DNA of 40,348 nucleotides from Clostridium thailandense (GTDB lineage Bacteria; Bacillota; Clostridia; Clostridiales; Clostridiaceae): the NCBI RefSeq assembly GCF_019207025.1, contig NZ_JAEEGC010000073.1, positions 1 to 40,348 of the forward strand, read 5' to 3'. Within the stretch, counting starts at the first letter, position 1; every line of letters starts with the position of its first letter. The position numbers were made by a program, and so were the translations under genes. Of the stretch, positions 31,679-40,348 are shown in pieces. The notes beneath the pieces are model-generated. The model saw only the letters and a program-made list of their open reading frames with translations, was not told where the DNA came from and made no database searches.

Positions 31679-31977
31679 AATATACCCCTTCACCAAATTA
31701 TGTGCAAATATATAGAATTCCACTTTCTTTTTATTCATATAGATAACCACACCAGACACTTAACATATGCCGGAGTGTAAGTTAATTTTCGGCCGTGCAA
31801 CCCTATATCAATACTTTAATACATCTGCTTCACTCTCTGGTAATATTTTAAATAATTTTCTATCCTTCTTAATTTATAACAATATTTTATCAAAAATCTT
31901 CCCTAAAAGTCATGTATTTTTTTACAGTAAATATTTTACTAAAACTCTGAACCATTGCTTAGCGTACGTTGAGCTTG
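31679..31977. other. Gene-free stretch between the IclR and MCP genes
   Basis: About 300 AT-rich bases. It must hold the IclR promoter. I find no convincing gene, RNA, repeat or terminator; the ORFs in it are short and lack ribosome-binding sites. Confidence 0.5.
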
Positions 31978-33648
31978 CTAATGGTCACTTAACCTAAACT
32001 TATTTACGCAAGATATCATTCCTTCTATAGTACTGCTTAGGACAGAAGCCGATTTTGCTACTTCACTTGTAGAATTAGATAATTCTTCTGATATGGCTGC
32101 CATCTCTTCTGATGCAGCGCTTATTTCCTCTGCTAGTGAAGATGTATTACTAACTTTTTCTGCTATAGTATTCTTTTCCTCATCTAAATCTGAAACTGAT
32201 GTAGTTACTTCATTAATTTCTGGAATTATAATTTCCACTGCTGAAATGATTTGTTTAAATGAATCTAATGATGTTTCAACCACCTTTGATTGTTCAATTA
32301 ACTTATTATTCATCAAATTAGTCATAGCTATTATTTCTGAGGTATCATTTTCTATATCTACAGTTAGCTTACTTATATTTTGTGTTGATCCTTTGCTTTC
32401 CTCTGCTAACTTTCTTATTTCCTCTGCAACAACAGAAAAACCTCTACCTTGCTCACCAGCTCTTGCTGCCTCAATTGCAGCATTTAAAGCTAAAAGATTA
32501 GTTTGCTCTGAAATGTTATTAATATAGTTTGTAATATCATTTATCTTACCAATTTTAACACCTAATGTATTCATTTTTCCAGTAAAGTCCCTAAATGAAG
32601 TACTTAAGTCATTTACGGATTCAATTAGAAACTCTAACTTTTCGTCACTCTCATTAGCCATAGTATTTATATTTCTTGAATTTCCATCAATAGCTTTCAT
32701 AGAATTTACTATACTTTGAATTTGGTTAGAAAACTCTTTAAGTTTAGAATTTATATCAAGCAGCTCTCCGGACTGAAATTCATTTGATTTTGAAACTTCC
32801 TGAACAGATAATGTAACATTTTCTGATGATGATGCCATTTCTTCTGACACAGATGACAGTGTTTCAGCTTGTACATTTATATTAGTGGCATTATCTTTTA
32901 CGCTTTTAATCATATCAGATACATTTAGTATGGTCTTTTCCAGTGCAGAATTCATTAGTCCAAACTCATTTTTTTCATTACTATTTAGCCTTACAGTAAA
33001 ATCTCCTTCTGCAACTTGCTGCAGGGTTGTTACCATTTCTTCTGATGACTTATTGATAACTAAAATTATTATATATGCAATAATAGTGACTAATGCTAAT
33101 GACAATGCAAATATAATTATCATTAGTCTTTCACTAGCTTTATCTGCAACAGCACATAGCTCCTTATTTTTTAACGCAAGTTCTTCCTCATAACTTTGTA
33201 AACCCTTTAAGCTTGCATCTATTTTACTTTCTTCATCTTGAATTTTTTTCAAATCTTCTGTAGTAAGATTAGTTGCTTGGCCATCCCATATTTTTTCAAA
33301 AAAACTATAGCTAGATTTAATATCATTTATATACTTAATTTCCTGATCATCCATCTTAGTTTTTTCTAAATCACTTAAATACTTATCAATATTATTTCTA
33401 TAAGATTTAATTTGAGCTGACGATTTCTTAGAATCCTCTGTAGCTTTAATCTGATAAAAGTTACTTCTTATATTTCCAATGTCAGCCACAGGTATTAGAT
33501 ATTGCGAATACATATCACTTACCTGCTTATTTAAAACCTTCATATTAAAATATCCAAAGGTTCCTACAATTAATGTAGATATAATGGCTGATATTGTTAG
33601 AGAAGTAACCAAATTTTTAAGCTTGAAACTTTTTAATTTACCTAACAT
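31978..33648 (-). CDS. Methyl-accepting chemotaxis protein
   Basis: 556 residues. TM1 is at about 12-32 and TM2 at about 172-195, enclosing a four-helix-bundle (4HB) sensor of about 140 residues. A HAMP domain follows (to about 250), then a long coiled-coil signalling domain with the invariant tip [20 protein letters not shown] and [13 protein letters not shown]. No C-terminal CheR-binding pentapeptide is seen (ends NKFRLSDH). Start ATG 33648 after GGGGG. It senses an unknown extracellular ligand. It stands alone next to a broken HPt gene. Confidence 0.93.
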   Translation of the reverse strand: MLGKLKSFKLKNLVTSLTISAIISTLIVGTFGYFNMKVLNKQVSDMYSQYLIPVADIGNIRSNFYQIKATEDSKKSSAQIKSYRNNIDKYLSDLEKTKMDDQEIKYINDIKSSYSFFEKIWDGQATNLTTEDLKKIQDEESKIDASLKGLQSYEEELALKNKELCAVADKASERLMIIIFALSLALVTIIAYIIILVINKSSEEMVTTLQQVAEGDFTVRLNSNEKNEFGLMNSALEKTILNVSDMIKSVKDNATNINVQAETLSSVSEEMASSSENVTLSVQEVSKSNEFQSGELLDINSKLKEFSNQIQSIVNSMKAIDGNSRNINTMANESDEKLEFLIESVNDLSTSFRDFTGKMNTLGVKIGKINDITNYINNISEQTNLLALNAAIEAARAGEQGRGFSVVAEEIRKLAEESKGSTQNISKLTVDIENDTSEIIAMTNLMNNKLIEQSKVVETSLDSFKQIISAVEIIIPEINEVTTSVSDLDEEKNTIAEKVSNTSSLAEEISAASEEMAAISEELSNSTSEVAKSASVLSSTIEGMISCVNKFRLSDH

Positions 33649-33790
33649 ACTAAAACCCCCTATTTTTCTATTTTTATTTTTTGTAATAAGTATAGTATGA
33701 AAATATACAGTTAAGTGACAAAATAAGAATACTCCTCATTTTTATTTATATATTAAATTTTTCCAATAATTCTAAGGCTTTTTTAAAGTC

Positions 33791-34020
33791 ATAATTGTTC
33801 ATTTACCTGTACATCCTTTGCAGCAATATTGGCAGCAGATCCTTTTAATCTATGTACATATATAGCTGCAGACTTTTTATCTGACGACTTAAATTCTTTT
33901 ATGAATTCACTAAAAAATTCTTTATAGTTATCTCTAAATTTATTTAGGAGCTTAATATAAATTTTTAAATTTCCCTGAGCGATATTTATTCCTGCGTCAA
34001 CATCTATATATTATTCATAT
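33791..34020 (-). pseudogene. Broken histidine-phosphotransfer (HPt) domain gene
   Basis: On the minus strand GGAGGAAAAATAAT precedes ATG at 34020, but the frame stops after MNNI. Two bases later (an extra TA in ATATATA) the frame DVDAGINIAQGNLKIYIKLL opens and runs to a stop at 33791. It contains YVHRLKGSAANI, the HPt phosphorylation motif (HxLKGxAxxI), so the product would be a stand-alone HPt of about 75 residues or the tail of a larger one. A 2-bp slippage in an AT repeat is the likely cause. The remaining gene-free sequence of 33649-34343 holds the CTTAAG repeats and a terminator copy. Confidence 0.75.
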
Positions 34021-34087
34021 TATTTTTCCTCCGTTTCAATTATTAGTATATATGGCAGTAGCTTTAAAATCTATATTATTTAAAGGA

Positions 34088-34128
34088 CTTAAGAATTCTT
34101 AAGATTTGTTATATCTCAATCTTAAGAT
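34088..34128. promoter_or_regulatory. Phased CTTAAG repeats upstream of the HPt gene
   Basis: CTTAAGAATTCTTAAG (34088-34103) is a perfect 16-bp palindrome and also two CTTAAGAWTT direct repeats ten bases apart. A third copy, ATCTTAAGAT, is at 34119-34128. Ten-base phasing is typical of OmpR/PhoB-family response-regulator sites. No such regulator gene is in the window. Confidence 0.4.
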
Positions 34129-34203
34129 ATTCCTAATAAAATGTTAAATAATACAACATGCAAGAAAGGAAAAATACTATGGATAAAATATATTATGGAT
34201 AAA

Positions 34204-34245
34204 AAAAAGCATGTAGTTTTTGTTCCACTTTAAACTACATGCTTT
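34204..34245 (+). terminator. Orphan terminator hairpin, twin of 24535-24576
   Basis: AAAAGCATGTAGTTT and AAACTACATGCTTTT make a perfect 15-bp stem. The loop and arms match the terminator of pucR paralogue 3 at all but two or three positions, although no plus-strand gene precedes it. Only a tiny frame (ATGGATAAAATATATTATGG) with an RBS-like AAAGGA lies before it. Confidence 0.7.
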
Positions 34246-34343
34246 TATTTAACCTTATTTACTTATATGAATATCCCTTTGGCACTTCTTATGAGGTATC
34301 CACTACCATTTAATATTTCACTACTTAGTTTTTTCTTCATTGA

Positions 34344-35093
34344 CTAATTAAAATTACGCCAGTAAAATTCTGGTGTACTATTTGTAATCGTCCTAAACTC
34401 ATACCCCTCGTTTTTATAATGTTGAATAATTTGAGGAAGTGCCTTATAAGTATTTATATTGGTATTATTACAATGCATAAGAAAAACTACATATGGTATT
34501 CCATTACTTGTAGCAATCGCCTCTTTAGTAAATGATTCTGGTGAAGAATAAGGCTTTATTCCATCGGAGATCGAGGCGTTCCAATCATAAATTTTAAAAT
34601 TATAGTCATGCAATTTTTTTAAAAGATTATTATTCAAATGTGAATTGCTTCCATATGGAAACCTTATTATATTAGGTTTAACTCCAACTACCCTTTTTAC
34701 CTCTTCCGAAGTTTTTATCATTTCCCTAATGAATGCATCTTCATTTTCATAAATTTTCTTATACTCATGGCTAAAAGTATGTAAACCTATACTGTGTCCT
34801 TCGTTATACATTCTTTTTAGTACTGTTTCCCTTCCTTTAATTTTACTACCTATTACAAAAAAGGTTGCTTTCACCTGATGCTGTTTTAGAGTATTTAAGA
34901 TATCATTGGTGACAATAGAACTGGGGCCATCGTCAAAGGTTAGGTAGATTATCTTCTTGTTATCGTTTAAAAAAGCCAGTTTAGACTTCGATTCCTCAAA
35001 ATCTAAAACAATAGTTACTGTAAAGATAATTAGTAAAAATATTAACATCAAAAACTGCTTTTTTCTTTTGTTTATCAAAATACACATCTCCAA
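34344..35093 (-). CDS. Membrane-anchored polysaccharide deacetylase (NodB domain)
   Basis: 249 residues with an N-terminal membrane helix (QFLMLIFLLIIFTVTIVLDF, about 14-33) that should anchor it facing outward. Canonical motifs: LTFDDGPS (motif 1), LHTFSHEY (HxxxH, motif 2), RFPYGSNS (motif 3), DWNASISDG (motif 4) and LMHCN (motif 5), so it should be a metal-dependent de-N-acetylase of peptidoglycan or another surface glycan, like PdaA/PgdA relatives. The upstream ATG-adjacent start is unclear because two Met codons lie within the first three residues. It is unlike the TYDTG protein at 7754. Confidence 0.87.
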   Translation of the reverse strand: MEMCILINKRKKQFLMLIFLLIIFTVTIVLDFEESKSKLAFLNDNKKIIYLTFDDGPSSIVTNDILNTLKQHQVKATFFVIGSKIKGRETVLKRMYNEGHSIGLHTFSHEYKKIYENEDAFIREMIKTSEEVKRVVGVKPNIIRFPYGSNSHLNNNLLKKLHDYNFKIYDWNASISDGIKPYSSPESFTKEAIATSNGIPYVVFLMHCNNTNINTYKALPQIIQHYKNEGYEFRTITNSTPEFYWRNFN

Positions 35094-35396
35094 TACTTAA
35101 GAATTAGACTCTTTACCAGCTAACCTACTCAATTTTTCACAATATAAAAATTAATATTAAGTTGATATTATTATTACTAATTTACAAATATTTTATAAAC
35201 AAAAATAAACAGCTATAAAAGTGAATTCTGCCATAATTCTATAAATTGCAAATATACCAAATCCCTTATCTTTTAGATAGAGATAAAGCAATAGCCTTTT
35301 TTTCAATCAGAGATAAGCTATCTATAAACTCTTAATCACCAAATAAATTTACAATCCATATATTAAAAATGTATCTAAATAAAAGGAGGGGAATGC
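35094..35396. other. Divergent promoter region of deacetylase and ytaF, with a repeat arm
   Basis: About 300 AT-rich bases between divergent genes. CCCTTATCTTTTAGAT at about 35265-35280 repeats an arm of the hairpin at 2386-2448; near it AGATAG and CTATCT form a loose inverted repeat. No gene seen. Confidence 0.45.
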
Positions 35397-36011
35397 ATGG
35401 CATTGATTTTATCTGCATTATTGTTCAGTTTATCTTCTAACTTAGATAACATAGTTGTCGGCATTGCTTACGGAATTAAGAAAATAAAGATAGGAATAAT
35501 TGCAAACCTTATGGTAGCCTTTATAACATCCTTAGGAACATTCTTATCTATGTCAGTTGGATCATATATATCAAAATTTTTATCTCATTCAATAGCTAAT
35601 GTCCTAGGTTCCTTAGTTATTATTGTTTTAGGAATATATTTTCTAATCTTGAGTATAACAAAACTTTTAAATAATACTAAATCGAAAGAACTTGCGCTAA
35701 AAAATATTGATGATATGATTGAATATGCTGAGAAATCTGATTTAGATAACTCTGGTGATATAAGTATAAAAGAAGCCCTTCTTGTTGCATTCGGATTAAC
35801 CTTTAACAATTTAGGGACTGGAGTTGCTGCGAGTATAACAGGAGTTAGTATCCAGTTTACAGTCATATTTACATTTATATTGAGTATTCTTTTAATTATG
35901 TTTGGAGAAATTTTAGGCAATCATATATTGGGTAAAGTTTTTGGAAAATACGCACCATTATTTTCAGGTATATTATTGGTAATACTTGGTATTATCGAAT
36001 TCTTTAATTAA
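35397..36011 (+). CDS. ytaF: Sporulation membrane protein YtaF (MntP-like)
   Basis: 204 residues with about six membrane helices, starting MALILSALLFSLSSNLDNIV after GGAGGGGAATGC. SNLDNIVVGIAYGI and the second half NNLGTGVAASITGV form the paired N/D-containing repeats of the MntP/YtaF family. A hydrophilic loop (EYAEKSDLDNSGDISIKEAL) between the halves resembles an EF-hand DxDxSGDIS segment, as is usual in YtaF. The family is linked to sporulation and cation transport, but its biochemical function is not settled. Confidence 0.88.
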   Translation: MALILSALLFSLSSNLDNIVVGIAYGIKKIKIGIIANLMVAFITSLGTFLSMSVGSYISKFLSHSIANVLGSLVIIVLGIYFLILSITKLLNNTKSKELALKNIDDMIEYAEKSDLDNSGDISIKEALLVAFGLTFNNLGTGVAASITGVSIQFTVIFTFILSILLIMFGEILGNHILGKVFGKYAPLFSGILLVILGIIEFFN

Positions 36012-36322
36012 TATAAAGATTAAACAATATCATAAATAAAGGAAATATTTTAAGCACTCCAATGGAAGCAAGTGTTCTTGTTGCAAACAAAATAGAATTC
36101 CCTGGTAAAATAAGAAATATTCTATGTCTTTAAATTTGACTATGTTTTAATCTAGCTTCAGAACATTTCCACATTTTTGTAGATATGTTATAATCAATTC
36201 ATACATGCAGATTTGAAGGTTGTATTATTAGAATTAAGAACACTAAACTATATCTTAAATGTATATAATATAACTGGCTATACCTAATATTTTAATTGAA
36301 GATGATTGTAGGAGATATAAAG
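36012..36322. other. Intergenic stretch with a possible gene scrap
   Basis: About 310 bases. A short frame at about 36053-36132 reads STPMEASVLVANKIEFPGKI and ends at a stop, protein-like but without start or RBS; I cannot place it in a family. The rest is AT-rich leader of the next gene. Confidence 0.3.
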
Positions 36323-36865
36323 ATGATTTTTTTTGGACACTTAGGAATAACTACAGCAGCAATAAAAACATATGAGGAAGTGTTTCATAAGGACAAAAAG
36401 TTAAATAATAAATTTCTAATTGATTATAGAGTCGTTTGGCTTGGCTCAATATTACCTGATATTATAGATAAACCTATTGGTGCTGGTTTGTTTCGCAGCA
36501 CATTTCATAACAGCCGTATTTTCGGGCATACCTTATTGTTTTCTGTTTTACTGATATTAATAGGTTTATACAAGTTATATAAATGTGGTAGAAATAATAT
36601 TTTGCTGCTTGGAATTTGTACTTCTATACATTTAGTGCTAGATAGCATGTGGCTTTATCCTGCTATATTATGTTGGCCATACTTCGGATGGAAATTTCCA
36701 ACAAGACCAGAAGGCAATTGGGTAAAAAGTGATATTCTTAGACTTATTGTAGATCCAAGTTATTATTTACCCGAATTAATTGGATTTGTAATTATTGCTT
36801 ACTATTTTATTAGGATTTTTAGAGATAAACAAATAAAAGCTTTTATAAGACAAGGAAGATTGTAG
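36323..36865 (+). CDS. Membrane-bound metal-dependent hydrolase-like protein (YdjM/LexA-binding relative)
   Basis: ATG at 36323, eight bases after GGAG, is preferred to TTG at 36296. 180 residues with about four membrane helices. Conserved polar positions: FFGHLGIT near the start, WLGSILPDIIDKPIG, HNSRIFGHTLLF, and HLVLDSMWLYP. The H...D..D...H...H pattern within helices is that of the phospholipase-like YdjM/DUF457 metal-dependent hydrolase family. Substrate unknown. Single gene. Confidence 0.7.
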   Translation: MIFFGHLGITTAAIKTYEEVFHKDKKLNNKFLIDYRVVWLGSILPDIIDKPIGAGLFRSTFHNSRIFGHTLLFSVLLILIGLYKLYKCGRNNILLLGICTSIHLVLDSMWLYPAILCWPYFGWKFPTRPEGNWVKSDILRLIVDPSYYLPELIGFVIIAYYFIRIFRDKQIKAFIRQGRL

Positions 36866-36966
36866 TTTTAATTATTTAATCATTAGTAAATATGAGGAAA
36901 AAATTTAAAATATATTGGACTCAAAGAGACGAATTTAAAATTTTATGAGGATAGGAGTTATTTTAT

Positions 36967-37398
36967 ATGGACAATTTATGTTTAGTATTTGCTACACTAT
37001 CTGCTGTATTTGCCTCACTAGTTGCAATACTTGGCAAAATTGGACTTAAATCAGTCGATGCCAATACTGCAACTGCAATAAGATCCATTATCATGGCAAT
37101 TTTTCTTTTCTTAGTGGTTATTTTTCAAGGAAGCCTAAGTAAAATACCTGAAATAATTTCAAATAGAAAATCAATTTCCTTCATAGTATTAAGTGGAATT
37201 GCTGGAGCACTTTCATGGCTATTCTATTTTTTAGCATTAAAATTTGGTCCAGTTTCTAAAGTAGCTCCAATAGATAAATTTAGCGTAGTAATTGCAACAG
37301 TGTTATCAGTTATTTTCTTAGGAGAAAAAATAAGCAAGTTAAATGGATTTGGTGTTGGATTAATCGCAATAGGGGCCATTATAGTTGCATTAAGTTAA
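36967..37398 (+). CDS. Half-size EamA-type drug/metabolite transporter
   Basis: 143 residues and four to five helices, one EamA repeat instead of the usual two: FATLSAVFASLVAILGKIGL, SGIAGALSWLFYFLALKFGP, APIDKFSVVIATVLSVIFLGE. Stand-alone EamA proteins of this length are common in clostridia and probably dimerise. RBS ATAGGAGTT upstream; the stop codon lies in a perfect hairpin. Substrate unknown. Confidence 0.83.
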   Translation: MDNLCLVFATLSAVFASLVAILGKIGLKSVDANTATAIRSIIMAIFLFLVVIFQGSLSKIPEIISNRKSISFIVLSGIAGALSWLFYFLALKFGPVSKVAPIDKFSVVIATVLSVIFLGEKISKLNGFGVGLIAIGAIIVALS

Positions 37399-37422
37399 AT
37401 TATAATTTAACTTAATGCAACT
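37383..37422 (+). terminator. Perfect 18-bp hairpin over the EamA stop codon
   Basis: AGTTGCATTAAGTTAAAT (37383-37400) is the exact complement of 37405-37422 with a four-base loop TATA. The T-run after it is poor; it may end transcription or protect the 3' end. Confidence 0.75.
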
Positions 37423-37529
37423 TAAAAATCTTTGTTTACTTAATAGAATTATAAATATAATTTTTTCATGAAAGTCAAGTATTATATTCAAAACTATATG
37501 ATTTTACTTTATTATTCCAAAGTGAAATT

Positions 37530-38084
37530 CTACATTGGATAGTAAATAACCATATTTAGTGTGCAAATCTCATCACAAGTATTTTTATAAGCATGAATAC
37601 AGTCTGCCTTAAACCGTATAGAATTACCTGTTTTTATAACAAACTCTTCACCGTTTACAGTAATACTAAGCTTGCCAGAAAATACAGTAATAAATTCCTG
37701 TGTACCTTGCTGATGAGCTTCTGTAGATAAATAACCTGCCGAATCAATCTCAAGAGAATATATTTCAAACCGTCTTGTACTGTCAAATGAGAATGCTGGA
37801 AATATCCTTACCCTTCCATTATCCTCAACAAGTGGCTGTACTTGACTCTTATCTACAATTTCAAAATCAGCTTCTGGCATGCTCATAAGCTCGGTACATG
37901 ATATTTTAAGCCCGTTTGCAATCTTCCATATAGTCGATACAGTAGGATTCACCTCACCTCGTTCAATCTGTCCAAGCATACTTTTACTTACGCAAGTCAA
38001 TTTTGCCACATTATCAAGACTAAGCTTCTTCTCCCCACGGAATCTTTTTAAGTTTTCAGCAATAATAAAATTAAGTTTATCCAT
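37530..38084 (-). CDS. XRE-cupin transcriptional regulator
   Basis: ATG at 38084 after TTTGGAGGGAAATTT is the start, not the frame opening at 38144. 184 residues: an N-terminal HTH_3 domain (LSLDNVAKLTCVSKSMLGQI-ERGEVNPTVSTIWKIANGLK) and a C-terminal cupin (HQQGTQEFITVFSGKLSITV ... GNSIRFKADCIHAYKN) that would bind a small ligand. Divergent from the LysE-type exporter; such pairs usually control amino-acid export. Two direct TGCACAAA repeats lie in the shared promoter. Confidence 0.9.
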   Translation of the reverse strand: MDKLNFIIAENLKRFRGEKKLSLDNVAKLTCVSKSMLGQIERGEVNPTVSTIWKIANGLKISCTELMSMPEADFEIVDKSQVQPLVEDNGRVRIFPAFSFDSTRRFEIYSLEIDSAGYLSTEAHQQGTQEFITVFSGKLSITVNGEEFVIKTGNSIRFKADCIHAYKNTCDEICTLNMVIYYPM

Positions 38085-38110
38085 AAATTTCCCTCCAAAC
38101 CATTGACCAA

Positions 38111-38145
38111 TATACTGCACAAATGATATGATTATATTGCACAAA
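38111..38145. promoter_or_regulatory. Direct repeats TATAYTGCACAAA, candidate operator of the XRE-cupin/LysE pair
   Basis: TATACTGCACAAA (38111-38123) and TATATTGCACAAA (38133-38145) are 22 bases apart, two helical turns, midway between the divergent start codons. They probably bind the regulator at 37530 and overlap both promoters. Confidence 0.55.
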
Positions 38146-38202
38146 ACAATATATCGTCTTTTTTGTGTATTATATCATACAATAGTTAGGAGGTAAATAT
38201 AA

Positions 38203-38787
38203 TTGGAAAACTTTACATCATTCTTGTTTTATGTACTTATTTCAAATTTATCGCCCGGACCAAATACTATTATATCAATGTCAAATGCTAGTTACTATGG
38301 ATTTAAAAAGAGTATAAGGTTTAATATAGGCATATTTTTTGGTGTCTATATTATAATGGCTCTTTCCAGTATTTTCAGCGTGACGCTTTACAGTCTTATA
38401 CCATCTATCAAACCAATTATATCCTGTATTGGCGCCAGTTATATACTATGGCTTGCATGGAAAACCTATAAGAGCAAACCTCATAGCGATGACAAAGTAC
38501 AAAATCATACAAACACATTTCTATACGGATTACTTTTACAGTTTGTTAATCCAAATACTATTATTTACAGTCTTATGACTGTTTCAACATTTATCGTACC
38601 ATACTATAAGTCTGTATTCATACTTGCTGCTTTTTCTGGAATTCTTGCCTTCATTGGGTTTATAGCAACTTGCTGCTGGTCTTTATTTGGTTCTGTATTT
38701 CAAAAATTTCTTGTAAAAAATGATAAAGTGATTAATACTATTATGTCTTTATTGCTTGTCTATTGTGCAGTTTCATTGTTTTTTTAG
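38203..38787 (+). CDS. LysE/RhtB-family amino-acid exporter
   Basis: 194 residues from TTG at 38203, eight bases after AGGAGGT. About six helices with the family pattern SNLSPGPNTIISMSNASYYG (SPGPN near residue 17), ISCIGASYILWLAWKTYKSK and QFVNPNTIIYSLMTVSTFIV. It exports amino acids or related metabolites. The divergent XRE-cupin gene is its likely regulator. Confidence 0.88.
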   Translation: MENFTSFLFYVLISNLSPGPNTIISMSNASYYGFKKSIRFNIGIFFGVYIIMALSSIFSVTLYSLIPSIKPIISCIGASYILWLAWKTYKSKPHSDDKVQNHTNTFLYGLLLQFVNPNTIIYSLMTVSTFIVPYYKSVFILAAFSGILAFIGFIATCCWSLFGSVFQKFLVKNDKVINTIMSLLLVYCAVSLFF

Positions 38788-38858
38788 TCAATTTTAGCGA
38801 AACATTTTAGAAAATCTTAGAAACATTTATAGGGTTAAAATCCTAAATGACTTTTAAC

Positions 38859-38932
38859 GGGGCTGTCGCACTTAGGTAAGTATGGCAGAAAGTAGACTTA
38901 TTCTGCTTTGATTATCTAAGTGCGACAGCCCC
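38859..38932. repeat. GGGGCTGTCGCAC inverted-repeat element (IS-end or MITE-like)
   Basis: GGGGCTGTCGCACTTAG (38859-38875) is the exact complement of CTAAGTGCGACAGCCCC (38916-38932). Inside, GCAGAA and TTCTGC form a second small stem. The arm is far richer in G+C than its surroundings. Arms starting GGGGCTGTC are typical of IS1182-like insertion ends, so this may be an internally deleted relic; it also acts as a terminator shape between converging genes. Confidence 0.65.
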
Positions 38933-38971
38933 CATCTTGAAGTACGAGTTTACAAATGCTTCTTAGATTTT

Positions 38972-40345
38972 TTAAATATTAAGCTGTAAATTTTTCTTTA
39001 GTTTATTATTAAAAATAATATATAGTGTTACTCCAGTTAAAAAGGTAATTATTTCTGTAATGGTCATAGACCATATAACACCATGCAATCCAAAGAAATT
39101 ATTTAATACTATTATTACAGGAATAAAAAGAATTCCTTGTGTAATTGACATAATTGTTGATGGTGTCCCTTGACCTGATGCTTGAAAAATGCCTATAAAT
39201 AATGTTGTAAATCCATTGAAAAATGCGGAGATAAGCATGGCAGCCATGATATAAACTCCAACACTTAATACTGCTGCATCATTAGAAAACAGATGAATAA
39301 TTACATTTCTAAAAATATAAACTAAAGCAACAACCCCACCTGATAATCCCAAAATCCATAAAGCTGATTGTTTTATACTGTCTTTTAATCTCTTAAAGTT
39401 TTCATTAGAAAAATTATATGCAATTAAAGGTATAATTCCTAGTGCTAGCCCCATTGCAAGAAATTCAGGCACTTGTACAATTCTCAAAGCAATCCCAAAA
39501 CTAGCTACTACACTTTCTCCATATCTAATTGAATAATTATTCAAAAGAAGAGTTGTAATAATTAAAAATCCAGCTAAGAACAATTCAGAAACCCCAATTT
39601 TATATATCTCTATTTTATCTTTAAGAGAAATATTAAAATTCTTAATAAATCCTTTTAAATTCTCACTTTTTGTTTCCAAGTAGTAAACATAGTAAATAGA
39701 TGAAGCTATATTAGCTAAAATCATTGATAATGCTACCCCTACAACATTAAATTTAAATACTAGTATAAATAATGGGTCAAAGATAAGACTAAAAATTGTA
39801 CTTACAACCATTCCGAACATTGATTCTTTTGATGCTCCTTCAGCTCTCACAACTTGCTCCAATGCAAAGTTCATTACAATTGCAAAACCACCAATAAACA
39901 TAGTTAAAGAATAGCTTTTTGTATAATTAATAATAGCAGAAGTATCTGCTCCCATAATTTTAACAATAGGAGTAAGTGCTATTGTTAAGATTATTCCAAG
40001 CAAAATTCCTATGATAATACTACTATAAAAAGTATATCCTGCTATCTTCTTAGCTTTCTCTATATTTTGCTTTGCAACAAGACGAGTTATAAATGTTCCG
40101 CCTCCAGCTCCTAGCATATTTCCAAAAGCCATCAATATAGTGAAGATTGGTAGTCCTAAAGTAATAGCAGTTAACATATCTGTATTGTTTAATAGTCCAA
40201 TAAAAAAAGCATTAATAACGTTATATATTGTACCTACTGACATACCAATCATCATAGGAATAGATAAATGTGCAATTGCCTTAGTAATTGGTGCATTTTC
40301 TAAATAATATTCGTTTGTTAATTTTTGTTTCATAATTATATCCAT
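38972..40345 (-). CDS. MATE-family multidrug efflux transporter
   Basis: 457 residues, about 12 helices, starting at ATG 40345 or more likely ATG 40333 (MKQKLTNEYYLENAPITKAI), since only three bases remain before the window edge to judge an RBS. The paired MATE repeats are visible: SIPMMIGMSVGTIYNVINAF-FIGLL, GNMLGAGGGTFITRLVAKQN, and in the second half GISELFLAGF-like and LALGIIPLIAYNFSNENFKR. Na+- or H+-driven export of cationic compounds is the family role. The gene is probably complete; upstream context is outside the window. Confidence 0.88.
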   Translation of the reverse strand: MDIIMKQKLTNEYYLENAPITKAIAHLSIPMMIGMSVGTIYNVINAFFIGLLNNTDMLTAITLGLPIFTILMAFGNMLGAGGGTFITRLVAKQNIEKAKKIAGYTFYSSIIIGILLGIILTIALTPIVKIMGADTSAIINYTKSYSLTMFIGGFAIVMNFALEQVVRAEGASKESMFGMVVSTIFSLIFDPLFILVFKFNVVGVALSMILANIASSIYYVYYLETKSENLKGFIKNFNISLKDKIEIYKIGVSELFLAGFLIITTLLLNNYSIRYGESVVASFGIALRIVQVPEFLAMGLALGIIPLIAYNFSNENFKRLKDSIKQSALWILGLSGGVVALVYIFRNVIIHLFSNDAAVLSVGVYIMAAMLISAFFNGFTTLFIGIFQASGQGTPSTIMSITQGILFIPVIIVLNNFFGLHGVIWSMTITEIITFLTGVTLYIIFNNKLKKNLQLNI

Positions 40346-40348
40346 TCC

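Noticed and set aside
34280..34310. Third sigma-54 promoter at TTGGCACTTCTTATGAG
   Set aside because: The -12 part does not contain TTGC and no gene starts suitably downstream.
1..40348. CRISPR array, tRNA, rRNA or known riboswitch
   Set aside because: No regularly spaced repeats, cloverleaf-like conserved boxes or known aptamer consensus were found by reading.

Overview
The window is AT-rich DNA with strong AGGAGG ribosome-binding sites, clostridial fermentation genes (ctfA, ptb, buk, a ferredoxin-linked 2-oxoacid oxidoreductase), sporulation-type genes (CgeB-like, YtaF) and a corrinoid methyl-transfer set. This points to an endospore-forming, strictly anaerobic Clostridium with acetogenic or O-demethylating ability, of the C. 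scatologenes / C. carboxidivorans / C. drakei kind. The species guess is inference.

Region 1 (1-5400, all minus strand) looks like an aromatic-ring catabolic set: a cupin, an SDR reductase, a PF04199-type cyclase/hydrolase with a frameshift, an MFS transporter and ctfA, which runs off the left edge. Two near-perfect sigma-54 promoters (536-551 and 5065-5080) precede ctfA and the cupin gene. Both carry the same upstream layout: a 14-base cre-like box at the same distance, then 17-bp dyads that look like enhancer sites. The enzyme set fits reductive phloroglucinol breakdown. Two MITE-like GAGGACAG elements sit between the genes.

Region 2 (5400-9720) is cell-surface or spore related: a lysozyme-like protein, a small beta-rich protein, two CgeB-family glycosyltransferase paralogues flanking a polysaccharide deacetylase, then a 181-bp duplicated intergenic block and a fragment of a PucR-type regulator.

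Region 3 (9720-16570) holds a PucR-type regulator divergent from a lipoprotein arylsulfatase and its radical-SAM maturase (anSME), followed by decayed DNA: a headless adhesin-like fragment and the second copy of the 181-bp block.

Region 4 (16570-24600) is a corrinoid-dependent methyltransferase locus: methyl-THF:corrinoid methyltransferase, corrinoid protein, UROD-family methyltransferase, a truncated NCS2 permease, a second UROD-family methyltransferase, and two more PucR-type regulators. Substrate methyl (probably methoxyl) groups would pass via the corrinoid protein to tetrahydrofolate.

Region 5 (24660-31680) is one minus-strand operon under an IclR regulator: 2-oxoacid:ferredoxin oxidoreductase (delta, alpha, beta, gamma), butyrate kinase, phosphotransacylase, a collapsed aminotransferase relic and an MFS transporter. 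It would turn a 2-oxoacid into acyl-CoA, acyl phosphate and acid plus ATP.

Region 6 (31970-40348) is mixed: chemotaxis receptor, broken HPt gene, polysaccharide deacetylase, YtaF, metal-dependent hydrolase-like membrane protein, small EamA protein, XRE-cupin regulator with divergent LysE exporter, and a MATE transporter.

Taken together, the sulfatase (removing sulfate esters), the O-demethylase-like set (removing methyl groups) and the ring-reduction set could form a plant-polyphenol utilisation region. That joint role is inference. No tRNA, rRNA, CRISPR array or intact transposase gene was seen.
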